Of a stretch of 14,536 nt of DNA, positions 1-7,227 are shown in pieces. This DNA comes from UBA4064 sp050179135. GTDB taxonomy: Bacteria > Desulfobacterota > Desulfobacteria > Desulfobacterales > Desulfatirhabdiaceae. The stretch's first letter is position 1, and every line of letters begins with the position of its first letter. The translations under genes and the position numbers were made by a program. The stretch is taken from NCBI GenBank assembly GCA_050179135.1, contig JBFXFK010000128.1:1-14536 (forward strand), read 5' to 3'. Below the pieces are notes generated by a model. It searched no databases. It was not told the DNA's origin and saw nothing but the letters and a program-made list of their open reading frames with translations.

Positions 1-2
1 AC

Positions 3-860
3 CTAAAACAGTCGTTTGCGGCTGGTGACATTGACTGCCCGACCGTAATCCTGACTTTTCTTGAACAGGATGCCCATAAAGGGAAGTTCGCCCTTGTTCA
101 GGCTCGATGGTTTGAAGTCCGGATCGGCAGCCAGCGCCCGTATCCAGTTCAACAGCTCCCGGGTTGCGGGCTTTTTTTCAATGGCTTCCAGTTCCCTCAG
201 CCGGTAAAATGCGGTGATGGCATTTTCCGTCAGATTGGAATCCATGTCCGGAAAATGAACCCGGATGATTTCCCGCATCATTTTGGGATCCGGAAACGCA
301 ATATGATGAAAGTTGCACCGGCCCAGAAACGGGTCCGAAAGATCTTTTTTGGCATTGGAGGTGATAATGAAAACCGGCCGGTGTTTGGCCCGGATCGTTT
401 TATCGATTTCGATGATGTCGAATTCCATCTGATCCAGCACATCCAGCATGTCATCCTGAAAATCCGTGTCGGCCTTGTCGATTTCATCGATCAGAAGAAC
501 GCTTCGGACATCCGATGTAAATGCCTGACCAATTTTTCCCATCTTGATGTAATCTTCGATATTGCTGACATCGCGCCTGGAATCGGCAAACCGGCTGTCA
601 TTCAGACGGGTCAGGGTGTCGTACTGATACAGGGCTTCCACCAGTTTCATGCTGGATTTAACATTCAGAATGATCAGGGGCATGCGCAGCGTCTCGGCAA
701 TGGCATGGGCCAGCATGGTTTTTCCGGTTCCAGGTTCGCCTTTCAGGAGCAGGGGCATTTCCAGAGCCATGGATATGTTGACGATTCGGGCCAGCTCGTC
801 ATCGAGCACATAACGTCTGGCGCCGGTAAAGGCGGTTACAGCGGTTGATGGGAGTGTCAT
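3..860 (-). CDS. MoxR-family AAA+ ATPase
   Basis: This 285-residue protein is a MoxR-type AAA+ ATPase. Members of the family act as chaperone-like remodelling motors that help insert cofactors or mature enzymes, usually together with a VWA-domain partner. The core is complete: Walker A GEPGTGKT at residues 41-48, Walker B VLLIDEID at 121-128, a sensor-1 asparagine at about N169 (ITSN), an arginine-finger-like R181 in LGRC, and an alpha-helical lid at the C terminus. The start at 860 has AAGGAA about 9 bases upstream, and the TAG stop lies just inside the window, so the gene is whole. It follows the Fe-S scaffold gene by 41 bases on the same strand, so the two are probably co-transcribed. A CoxE-type VWA partner may lie beyond the left edge, which I cannot see. 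The family call is firm; the client protein is unknown. Confidence 0.93.
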   Translation of the reverse strand: MTLPSTAVTAFTGARRYVLDDELARIVNISMALEMPLLLKGEPGTGKTMLAHAIAETLRMPLIILNVKSSMKLVEALYQYDTLTRLNDSRFADSRRDVSNIEDYIKMGKIGQAFTSDVRSVLLIDEIDKADTDFQDDMLDVLDQMEFDIIEIDKTIRAKHRPVFIITSNAKKDLSDPFLGRCNFHHIAFPDPKMMREIIRVHFPDMDSNLTENAITAFYRLRELEAIEKKPATRELLNWIRALAADPDFKPSSLNKGELPFMGILFKKSQDYGRAVNVTSRKRLF

Positions 861-901
861 GTAATGGGTTTCCTTGTCTGAAAAGCGATATCAATTCATG
901 G

Positions 902-1327
902 TTAAAACTTGCGATAGGTTTTTTTCCAGGGCGATCGGCGGTTTTCCAGAAGATCGGACAGGGCCAGATACAATGCCCCCACTGCCAGTTCCGCACAGTG
1001 GAAATGATCCTCGGGAAGGGTTTCCAGGTAATTGAAAACGATTTCCGGAGAGATGTCCCATGCCTGGTCAACCGTCTTGCCTTCCGCCAGGTGAATGACC
1101 GTATTGGCGGCGGCAGCCGTGTTCATGCAGCCATTGACATGATAGGACATGGTTTCAAGGATGTCCCCGTTCGCCTTGATGAACAGTTCAACCGTATCCC
1201 CGCAGTCACCGGTTTTTTTCCCATAACCGTCTGGGTGTGCGAGAATTTCCTGTTTGTCGGTCCGAAACGCCATCTCCAGATATTTCAGGGAATGACGCTG
1301 CCAGAAATCGGATGCTTCGCCGTGCAT
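902..1327 (-). CDS. NifU/IscU-like iron-sulfur cluster assembly scaffold
   Basis: This 141-residue cytoplasmic protein matches the IscU/NifU N-terminal scaffold, on which nascent Fe-S clusters are built before transfer to apoproteins. The three cluster-ligand cysteines are at C42 (GDCGDT), C67 (NGCMNT) and C111 (HCAELA), and the conserved aspartate is D44. This spacing is close to that of E. coli IscU (C37, D39, C63, C106). The LPPVK motif that recruits the HscA chaperone in IscU is replaced by LPEDHF, so delivery here may not use HscA/HscB. The length is that of a stand-alone scaffold with no C-terminal Nfu domain. The start is supported by AGGAG at 1334-1338, six bases upstream. No cysteine desulfurase lies next to it; the downstream neighbour is moxR. 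The family is secure, but the gene symbol is uncertain. Confidence 0.9.
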   Translation of the reverse strand: MHGEASDFWQRHSLKYLEMAFRTDKQEILAHPDGYGKKTGDCGDTVELFIKANGDILETMSYHVNGCMNTAAAANTVIHLAEGKTVDQAWDISPEIVFNYLETLPEDHFHCAELAVGALYLALSDLLENRRSPWKKTYRKF

Positions 1328-1387
1328 TTGTGACTCCTGTTGTATTTCAGGTTTTGGTACTGATTCCGGCCAGAATTTTATTAAATC

Positions 1388-1468
1388 TCACCGCAAAGAA
1401 GCAGAGAACGCAAAGAACAGCCATTCTTCAATACAATACTCTTTGCGACCTTTGCGCCTTTGCGGTGA
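1388..1468. repeat. Long imperfect inverted repeat built of CTTTGCG units
   Basis: The arms at 1388-1416 and 1440-1468 are 29 bases long and match at 24 of 29 positions as inverted repeats, around a 23-base spacer. The right arm is itself made of three near-copies of CTTTGCG spaced 8-9 bases apart and ends in TGCGGTGA; the left arm begins with TCACCGCAAAG. The element sits in the 200-base gap between tsaB and the Fe-S scaffold gene. From memory, similar CTTTGCG/CCGCAAAG repeats recur between genes in many environmental bacteria. It resembles a REP/MITE-like dispersed element that could form a strong RNA hairpin. There is no T-run typical of an intrinsic terminator. Confidence 0.75.
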
Positions 1469-1527
1469 ACAAATGAAGTCATTCAATTTTGAACATGCGA
1501 AAAACGGGATTTCCATTCAGATAAACC

Positions 1528-2220
1528 TTAAAGAACATTTGCCGGCTTCTGAGCCCAGATATCCGGCCTGCGGATATAGATGGGTGCAAAGGAGGCCGGA
1601 TCATCCGTATCCCGGGATTCAAACCGCTCAAGGCTCATCCAGGCCAGGGTCGATGCCCGGATCATATGCTGATGCGGCATGGGCCAGAGCGCCCTATCGC
1701 CGATGCAATCCAGAATCACATCCCGATACAGCAGTGAGCCATTGCCCATGAACAGGCAGGGTTCGGCAATATCCGCCATTGCGGATTTTGGATCCATTGC
1801 CTGATCCGGCATGACTTTTTGAATACGCCCGTTTTTCTTTCGATAACGGGATGTGTACACCTCCTGCCTGCGGCCATCGATCATGGCGCAGATCAGGCAG
1901 TCTTCCCGATCGGACTGGGCAGCCAGAACATCCAGGGAAGACAGGCCGACGAGCGGCCGGTTCAATCCCAGGCAAAATCCCTTGACCGCACTGATACCGA
2001 TACGCAAACCGGTGAACGACCCCGGTCCCCGGGTGACGGCAAATCCGTCGATCTGATCAAATGAAACCCCACCCCAGTCCAGCGCATTCTGAATCATTGA
2101 CATCAAATGCCGGGAATGGGTTTCCATTTTTCCCACATTGATTTCACACAACAGCCGGTTCTGGTCACAAATCGCCACGCTGCATGTTGGCGTGGCGGTG
2201 TCAACGGCCAGGATTTTCAT
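1528..2220 (-). CDS. tsaB: tRNA threonylcarbamoyladenosine biosynthesis protein TsaB
   Basis: TsaB is the non-catalytic ASKHA-fold partner that forms a heterodimer with TsaD. With TsaE it completes transfer of threonylcarbamoyl to A37 of ANN-decoding tRNAs (t6A) in the cytoplasm. The 230-residue length is normal. The N terminus has the ASKHA strand MKILAVDTAT, followed by the HSRHL segment (35-39) and the family signature VTRGPGSFTGLRIG at about 62-75. The ATG (2218-2220) overlaps the lon stop in an ATGA arrangement and has no strong Shine-Dalgarno sequence of its own, so translation is probably coupled to lon. The 200-base downstream gap holds the hairpin element at 1388-1468. Neither tsaD nor tsaE is in the window. 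Confidence 0.95.
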   Translation of the reverse strand: MKILAVDTATPTCSVAICDQNRLLCEINVGKMETHSRHLMSMIQNALDWGGVSFDQIDGFAVTRGPGSFTGLRIGISAVKGFCLGLNRPLVGLSSLDVLAAQSDREDCLICAMIDGRRQEVYTSRYRKKNGRIQKVMPDQAMDPKSAMADIAEPCLFMGNGSLLYRDVILDCIGDRALWPMPHQHMIRASTLAWMSLERFESRDTDDPASFAPIYIRRPDIWAQKPANVL

Positions 2221-4643
2221 TGCGGTTGCGGTTTCTGCTCCGTTCCGGCTTCGGAAGCAGGCGGAAGTTCCTCGGGCTGAAAGGCGATATCCAGTACCTG
2301 ATCCATGTGATGAACCGGGATAAACTGGATTTTATCCTTGACGTATGACGGAATTTCTTCCAGATCCCGACGGTTTTTCTCCGGAATGATGATGGTTTTG
2401 ATGCCGGCCCGTAATGCGCCCAGGGCTTTTTCCTTCAATCCGCCAATCGGCAGCACCCGGCCTCTCAGGGTGATTTCGCCGGTCATGGCCACAAACCGGT
2501 TGACCGGACGGTTGGCAAGAACAGAGATCAGGGCGGTGGCCATGGCAATTCCGGCCGATGGACCGTCCTTGGGTGTGGCCCCGGCCGGGACATGGATATG
2601 GATATCCTGATTTTCAAAGATATTGTCTTCCACACCAAACACCGACAGATGGGCCCGGGCGTAACTGAGGGCTGCCCGGGCAGATTCCTGCATGACATCC
2701 CCCAACTGGCCGGTGATGATCAGCTCTCCCTTTCCGCCGATCAAAGAAACCTCGACATACAGCGCCTCGCCGCCGACCTGGGTCCATGCCAGACCGGTGG
2801 CAAGTCCGATCTGACTGGGCTCCTGATCCATTTCCGGGTAGTATTTGGTAATTCCCAGATAGCCGGTCAGCTTGTCTTTTTCAATATTGAAAATCCCTTT
2901 CTGGCCTTCGGCGATTTTTCGGGCGGTTTTCCGGCATATCGAGCCGATTTCCCGCTCCAGGTTCCTGACTCCGGCCTCGGAGGTGTATTCCGAGATGATC
3001 TGTTCAATCGAGCCGGGCTTGAAGCGGATCTGCTTGAGCTTGAGACCATTTTCCCGGATCTGTCTGGGAATCAGATATTTCTCTGCAATGATGATTTTTT
3101 CTTCGTTTGTATACCCGGAAAGATTGATGATTTCCATTCTGTCCAGAAGTGCGGATGGAATGGTATCGGTCAGATTGGCTGTCAGAATGAACATGACCTT
3201 TGACAGATCAAAGGACAGATTCAGATAATGATCGCTGAAGGCGGAATTCTGCTCCGGATCCAGGACCTCCAGCAGGGCCGAAGATGGATCGCCCCTGAAA
3301 TCCGATCCGATTTTGTCAATTTCATCCATCATGAAAACCGGATTATTGGTTTGACAGGTTTTCAGTCCCTGAAGAATCCGGCCAGGCAGTGCACCGATAT
3401 AGGTTCGGCGGTGTCCCCGGATTTCGGCCTCGTCCCGGATGCCACCCAGGGAGATGCGGACAAATTTCCGGTTCATGGCCTTGGCAATGGCCTTGCCGAG
3501 AGATGTTTTTCCCACACCCGGCGGGCCGACAAAACACAGAATGGGCCCCTTCATTTTGGGATTCAGTTTGCGGACACTCAGATGTTCCAGTATCCGGTCC
3601 TTGATTTTTTCAAGCCCGTAATGGCCGGCGTTCAATGTTTTTTTGGCGGCCTGAATATCCAGACTGTCCTTGGAGGATTTGGACCAGGGCATGTCCACCA
3701 GCCAGTCCAGATAGGTCCGGATGACACCGGATTCAGCCGAATCCGGATGCATCTGTTCCAGACGCTTGAGCTGTTTGGTGGATTCGTCTTCTGCATCCTT
3801 GGGCATTTTGGCTTTTTTGATCCGGGTCCGGTAATCCTCGAATTCCTGGGTCCGGTCATCACTGTCTCCCAGTTCCCGATGAATGGCCCGCACCTGTTCC
3901 CGAAGGAAATAATCCCGCTGGCTTTTGACAATCTCGTCCCGGACATTGGATTGAATCTTGGCCTGCATGGAAGAGAGCTCCACCTCACGGGACAGGAGAT
4001 CGTTGACTTTTCTCAACCGGTCAACCGAATCGATCAGTTCCAGAATCATCTGGGATTCATCGATTTTCAGCCTCAGGTTGGATGCCACCAGGTCTGCCAG
4101 CTTGCCCGGATCATCGATGCTGTCCAGAATGACCCCGACCTCTCCGGTCATTTCACCCCGAAATGACAGAATTTTTTCCGAGTTTTCCTTGACGTTTCGC
4201 ATCAGGGCCTCGACTTCAAGCGGGACCGTCTGGGACTGAGGTGTTTCCAGAATTTCAACCTTGACCTTGTACCAGGATTTCTGCTTGATGAATTTCAGAA
4301 TTCTGGCTTTGGACAGGCCTTGAACCAGGGCCTTGACCCGTCCATCCGGCAATTTGAGCATTCTGAGTACACGGCCGACTGTACCGATCTGATATAGCTG
4401 ATCCGGATTTGGATTGTCCACGCCCTGATCTTTCTGGGTGACCAGAAAAATAAACCCGTCTTTTGCGACCGCCTCTTCAATTGCCGTAACCGATTTTTCG
4501 CGCCCAATAAACAGCGGCAGCAGCATATCGGTAAATATGACAATATCCCGGACCGGCATCAATGGCAGGGTAGTGGGGAGTTTCTGTATTTTTTCTTCCT
4601 GTTCGATGATACTGATCAAATCGTCTTTATCCGTTTCAGCCAT
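2217..4643 (-). CDS. lon: ATP-dependent Lon protease (LonA type)
   Basis: Lon is a cytoplasmic hexameric AAA+ serine protease that degrades damaged and short-lived regulatory proteins. Starting at ATG 4643 the protein has 808 residues, normal for LonA. A LAN substrate-binding domain occupies roughly the first 200 residues (LPLMPVRDIVIF). A coiled-coil middle region follows, then the ATPase with Walker A GPPGVGKTS near 373-381 and Walker B FMMDEID near 436-442. The C-terminal protease domain has catalytic Ser696 in DGPSAG and Lys739 in GGLKEK, 43 residues apart as in E. coli Lon. The frame stays open to 4697, but AGGAG at 4649-4653, five bases before ATG 4643, makes 4643 the likely start. The stop overlaps the tsaB start. 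The tail after the protease domain is Pro/Glu-rich. Confidence 0.97.
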   Translation of the reverse strand: MAETDKDDLISIIEQEEKIQKLPTTLPLMPVRDIVIFTDMLLPLFIGREKSVTAIEEAVAKDGFIFLVTQKDQGVDNPNPDQLYQIGTVGRVLRMLKLPDGRVKALVQGLSKARILKFIKQKSWYKVKVEILETPQSQTVPLEVEALMRNVKENSEKILSFRGEMTGEVGVILDSIDDPGKLADLVASNLRLKIDESQMILELIDSVDRLRKVNDLLSREVELSSMQAKIQSNVRDEIVKSQRDYFLREQVRAIHRELGDSDDRTQEFEDYRTRIKKAKMPKDAEDESTKQLKRLEQMHPDSAESGVIRTYLDWLVDMPWSKSSKDSLDIQAAKKTLNAGHYGLEKIKDRILEHLSVRKLNPKMKGPILCFVGPPGVGKTSLGKAIAKAMNRKFVRISLGGIRDEAEIRGHRRTYIGALPGRILQGLKTCQTNNPVFMMDEIDKIGSDFRGDPSSALLEVLDPEQNSAFSDHYLNLSFDLSKVMFILTANLTDTIPSALLDRMEIINLSGYTNEEKIIIAEKYLIPRQIRENGLKLKQIRFKPGSIEQIISEYTSEAGVRNLEREIGSICRKTARKIAEGQKGIFNIEKDKLTGYLGITKYYPEMDQEPSQIGLATGLAWTQVGGEALYVEVSLIGGKGELIITGQLGDVMQESARAALSYARAHLSVFGVEDNIFENQDIHIHVPAGATPKDGPSAGIAMATALISVLANRPVNRFVAMTGEITLRGRVLPIGGLKEKALGALRAGIKTIIIPEKNRRDLEEIPSYVKDKIQFIPVHHMDQVLDIAFQPEELPPASEAGTEQKPQPQ

Positions 4644-4648
4644 TCTTA

Positions 4649-4653
4649 CTCCT
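4649..4653 (-). promoter_or_regulatory. Ribosome binding site that sets the lon start
   Basis: AGGAG, read on the minus strand, lies five bases before ATG 4643. It favours that start over the in-frame ATG at 4697, which would add 18 residues unlike the usual Lon N terminus. Confidence 0.8.
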
Positions 4654-4722
4654 ATCCACATTTCGATTACGGCATGGTATCCGATGCTATCCGACAATTT
4701 TCAGCCGGGCATTCAAATGATT

Positions 4723-4732
4723 CTGTTAACAG
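4723..4732. promoter_or_regulatory. Perfect palindrome CTGTTAACAG upstream of lon
   Basis: This 10-base perfect palindrome lies about 80 bases before the lon start, within the predicted leader. It shares the TGTTAA/TTAACA half-site with the 13-base palindrome at 4806-4818, so the pair could be operators for one regulator. That role is an inference, and no known regulator was matched. Confidence 0.35.
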
Positions 4733-4784
4733 TGGTCTCCCACAAGGTGAAAAAAGCAGGTGGTTATAATCCCTCAAACGATAT

Positions 4785-4812
4785 ATAATAATACATTCAG
4801 AATCATTAACAA
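4785..4812 (-). promoter_or_regulatory. Candidate sigma70-type promoter for lon
   Basis: On the minus strand, TTGTTA (4807-4812) is followed after 16 bases by TATTAT (4785-4790). They match the -35 consensus at 4 of 6 and the -10 consensus at 5 of 6 positions. The start point would fall near 4778, giving a leader of about 135 bases. The region is AT-rich and lies between the upstream DUF47 gene and lon. I found no clear heat-shock (sigma32) promoter. Confidence 0.4.
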
Positions 4813-4818
4813 TGTTAA
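4806..4818. promoter_or_regulatory. Inverted repeat TTAACA-N-TGTTAA overlapping the lon -35
   Basis: The 6-base arms are perfect around a single central base, and they cover the proposed -35 box of the lon promoter. That is where a repressor or activator site would be expected. The half-site recurs in CTGTTAACAG at 4723-4732. The regulatory role is inferred from position and symmetry only. Confidence 0.35.
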
Positions 4819-4869
4819 ACTTGATTTTTTTCAATAAACCGGACCACAATGGGTTGCATCTTCCAGAAC

Positions 4870-5538
4870 TTACCGGATAATCATGGCGCGCATCATATCA
4901 CAGGCATTTTCCGCATGATCCGCAATGGCGCAAATTTTTTCGACCAGACGAACGGTATGATAAACGGTCAGCGGATCATTTTTCATGGAAAAGGCCTGCT
5001 GCTTTATTTTTTCTGCAACCGTGTCTGCCTGATATTTCTGCTGCCGAATTGTTCGAATGATCTGCTGTACGGTTTCCCGCTGTTTATCCGAAAACTGCCT
5101 GAAATATTTTTCGGCTTCCCGCACCATTTTGGTCAGATCTTCAACCGGATCGATGATGGCATCCACCAACAGAAAAAAATCTTTTTCCAGATCGGGCGGG
5201 ATCGATGGCCGATCCCGATAATCGACCCAGGAGAGTGCGCCGATGACGGCATCCGGAATGAGGTCCTGTTCTTTAAGGTAATGATAAAACTGATATTTGT
5301 CCACCGGAAGCAAAATCGAGGACGGCATCTGTTTTCGAATTCGATGTTTGATGGCATCCGCCTCGATTTCCAGATTGACCACCTGGGTTTTCAATTCTTC
5401 AAAAGATTCACATTTCAAGGTCACATGGCATTCCATGGCCTGTTGAAATATCCAGGCGCACTCTTTCACTTTTTCGGCATGTTCCCCGAGAATGTAGAAT
5501 GGTGTGACTGCCAGTTTGTATAAAAGCGGAATTCGCAT
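4870..5538 (-). CDS. DUF47 / PhoU-like protein (TIGR00153-type)
   Basis: This 222-residue, almost wholly helical, charged protein matches the DUF47 family of PhoU-like proteins, which are usually linked to Pit-type phosphate transport or phosphate signalling. Recognisable segments are a FYILGEHAEKV-type N terminus, the LEIEADAIKHRIR helix near 54-66, a PVDKYQFYHYLKEQD segment near 79-93, a VDAIIDPVEDL stretch, and a C-terminal helix rich in ADHAENACDMM. It has no signal peptide or membrane segment. The start has a strong AGGAGG at 5545-5550, six bases upstream. Family members often sit next to a pit permease gene, but none is in the window. Its neighbours are lon downstream and a divergent GTPase gene upstream. 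The family call is good, but the physiological role is uncertain. Confidence 0.85.
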   Translation of the reverse strand: MRIPLLYKLAVTPFYILGEHAEKVKECAWIFQQAMECHVTLKCESFEELKTQVVNLEIEADAIKHRIRKQMPSSILLPVDKYQFYHYLKEQDLIPDAVIGALSWVDYRDRPSIPPDLEKDFFLLVDAIIDPVEDLTKMVREAEKYFRQFSDKQRETVQQIIRTIRQQKYQADTVAEKIKQQAFSMKNDPLTVYHTVRLVEKICAIADHAENACDMMRAMIIR

Positions 5539-5606
5539 AAAAAGCCTCCTGAAAGATATCGGAAAAATGTATTCTGAATTGGTTAAAATTATCAGTTACA
5601 CCCGAA

Positions 5607-5629
5607 TTATTCAATCACCTTATTCAATC
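5607..5629. repeat. Direct repeat TTATTCAATC x2 in the divergent intergenic region
   Basis: TTATTCAATC occurs at 5607-5616 and again at 5620-5629, giving a 13-base centre-to-centre spacing. It lies about 70-90 bases upstream of the minus-strand DUF47 gene and 115-140 bases upstream of the plus-strand GTPase gene. Tandem direct half-sites in a divergent promoter region can be a regulator site. It does not match the Pho box consensus I know. It could be chance in AT-rich DNA. Confidence 0.35.
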
Positions 5630-5745
5630 TGAACAGAATTGGATGATTATGGATTGCCTTTTTTCTGCTTATATCGGAATATCTCTTAACATCAATTGAT
5701 ATTGCTGAATTCCGAATGGTGAAATTCATGATGAAAGGCGTGATC

Positions 5746-7221
5746 ATGCAGGATTATCAGGAAAATTATATCAACTCGCTTCGGACAGAACTGCTTGAAA
5801 TGGTGGAAAAATACCTGACACCGGTCGCGTTGCGCTATCAATACAGCCATGCGCCCCTTGAGGCATCCATCAAATGGCGTCCGGTGGTACTGGTTCTGGG
5901 GAATTATTCCTCCGGAAAATCCGCGCTGATCAATGAATTTCTGGAGGCCGATATCCAGAAGACCGGTCAGGCGCCAACCGATGACTCGTTTACCATTTTA
6001 ACCCATGATGAAAATTCGGTTCCGGATTCTGGCATTCGTGTGACCGAGGAGCGTGACGGCAAATTTCTGCTGAATGATCCGGAGTTTCCGTTTGAGTCCA
6101 TGAAAAAGCATGGCCAGCGGTTTGCATCCCATTTCCGGTTGAAAAAGGTCAATTCCCCGTTTTTGAAGACACTGGCCATTATCGATACGCCCGGAATGCT
6201 GGACAGCATCACCGAACGGGATCGCGGGTACAATTATCAGGAAGTGATCGGGGATCTGGCCCAGATTGCAGACCTCATTCTGGTCCTGTTTGATCCCCAC
6301 AAGGCCGGAACAATCCGGGAGGCCCACACCAGCCTGCGCGAAACCCTGCCGTCACGAACGTTTGAGGACCGGGTCCTGTTTGTTCTGAACCGGATCGATG
6401 AATGTGCGTCTCTCAATGATCTGCTGCGCGTCTATGGCACCCTGTGCTGGAATCTGTCACAGATCACGGGCCGCAAGGATATTCCCATGATTCATCTGAC
6501 GTATTCGCCACGGGCTGCCATTGACTCCAGAAACCGTCTGGAAAGTGATATGAGTTATCTGGGTTATCTTGAAAATCAGCGGGAAGAGTTGAAAAAAGCC
6601 GTGCTGGAAGCCCCGCGGCGCAGACTGGATCATTTGGCCACATTTCTGGAAACCCACAGCGAGCGACTGGCACACATGCTGGAAGCATTGGTCAGTTTTC
6701 AGAAAAAAAAGCGCAGCCACCGTCTGAAACATTTTCTGGCCGGTGTGTTGTTGAGCCTTGTCGGGGCAGGTGCTGTTTTGGGTTCGTTGATGTTCGCCGG
6801 TGTGCTCGGGGGCCTTGATCCCGTTATGCTGCTGTCTGCAGGCGGCGTTGTATCCGGGGTATTTTTGCTGGTCTGGATGATGTTTTTATGGCCCATTTTA
6901 TCCCGACGGTTTCAAAACGATATTCTGAATCATCTGGACCAGCTCACCCCCCTGCCGACCCAGACCCGTCAGGACAACTGGCAGGCGATCATGGACAAAA
7001 CCGCGGAATACATTAAAACATCCAATGGCCATTTTTCACTCAGAACCGCAAAACAGGATCATCAGTCTGTATTGGCTGTTTTTGAAAAGGGTTCCCGCGA
7101 GGTTCGCGAAGCGCTCAACGAACTGGCCACGCTGTCTCCGGAGCATCCGGTACCCGGACCATTTCTGGCATCCCTGCATCGTGAAACGGAAAAAATTGGC
7201 GAAATACCTTTACAGATGTGA
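5746..7221 (+). CDS. EHD-like dynamin-superfamily GTPase with C-terminal membrane hairpin
   Basis: Dynamin-related and EHD GTPases bind and remodel membranes. From ATG 5746 this protein has 491 residues, with the G1 loop GNYSSGKS at 52-59, an APTDDSF segment matching the EHD switch-I PTTD-type motif, G3 DTPG at 147-150 and G4 NRID at 215-218. After G3, the RGYNYQEV and LILVLFDPHK blocks resemble EHD proteins specifically. A helical region follows, then two hydrophobic segments near 328-355 and 359-385 that would form a membrane hairpin, then a soluble helical tail. Eukaryotic EHDs instead end in an EH domain. The frame is open to ATG 5716, with further ATGs at 5728 and 5731; I prefer 5746 because GAAAGG lies seven bases upstream. 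The stop is six bases before the 8-bp repeat array. Its cellular role is unknown. Confidence 0.85.
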   Translation: MQDYQENYINSLRTELLEMVEKYLTPVALRYQYSHAPLEASIKWRPVVLVLGNYSSGKSALINEFLEADIQKTGQAPTDDSFTILTHDENSVPDSGIRVTEERDGKFLLNDPEFPFESMKKHGQRFASHFRLKKVNSPFLKTLAIIDTPGMLDSITERDRGYNYQEVIGDLAQIADLILVLFDPHKAGTIREAHTSLRETLPSRTFEDRVLFVLNRIDECASLNDLLRVYGTLCWNLSQITGRKDIPMIHLTYSPRAAIDSRNRLESDMSYLGYLENQREELKKAVLEAPRRRLDHLATFLETHSERLAHMLEALVSFQKKKRSHRLKHFLAGVLLSLVGAGAVLGSLMFAGVLGGLDPVMLLSAGGVVSGVFLLVWMMFLWPILSRRFQNDILNHLDQLTPLPTQTRQDNWQAIMDKTAEYIKTSNGHFSLRTAKQDHQSVLAVFEKGSREVREALNELATLSPEHPVPGPFLASLHRETEKIGEIPLQM

Positions 7222-7227
7222 TTCGCG

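Noticed and set aside
255..1333. Plus-strand open frames of 162 and 197 residues opposite moxR and the Fe-S scaffold gene
   Set aside because: They are antisense shadows of well-supported genes with clear motifs and ribosome binding sites; their translations match no family I recognise.
1443..1751. Plus-strand frame starting in the inverted repeat
   Set aside because: It runs antisense into tsaB, has no good ribosome binding site and begins inside the hairpin element.
2592..4239. Plus-strand frames of up to 312 residues inside lon
   Set aside because: Antisense to an intact Lon with both active sites; codon bias of the real gene leaves the opposite strand open.
4644..4697. 18-residue N-terminal extension of Lon
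   Set aside because: A strong ribosome binding site sits directly before ATG 4643, and the extension is unlike Lon N termini.
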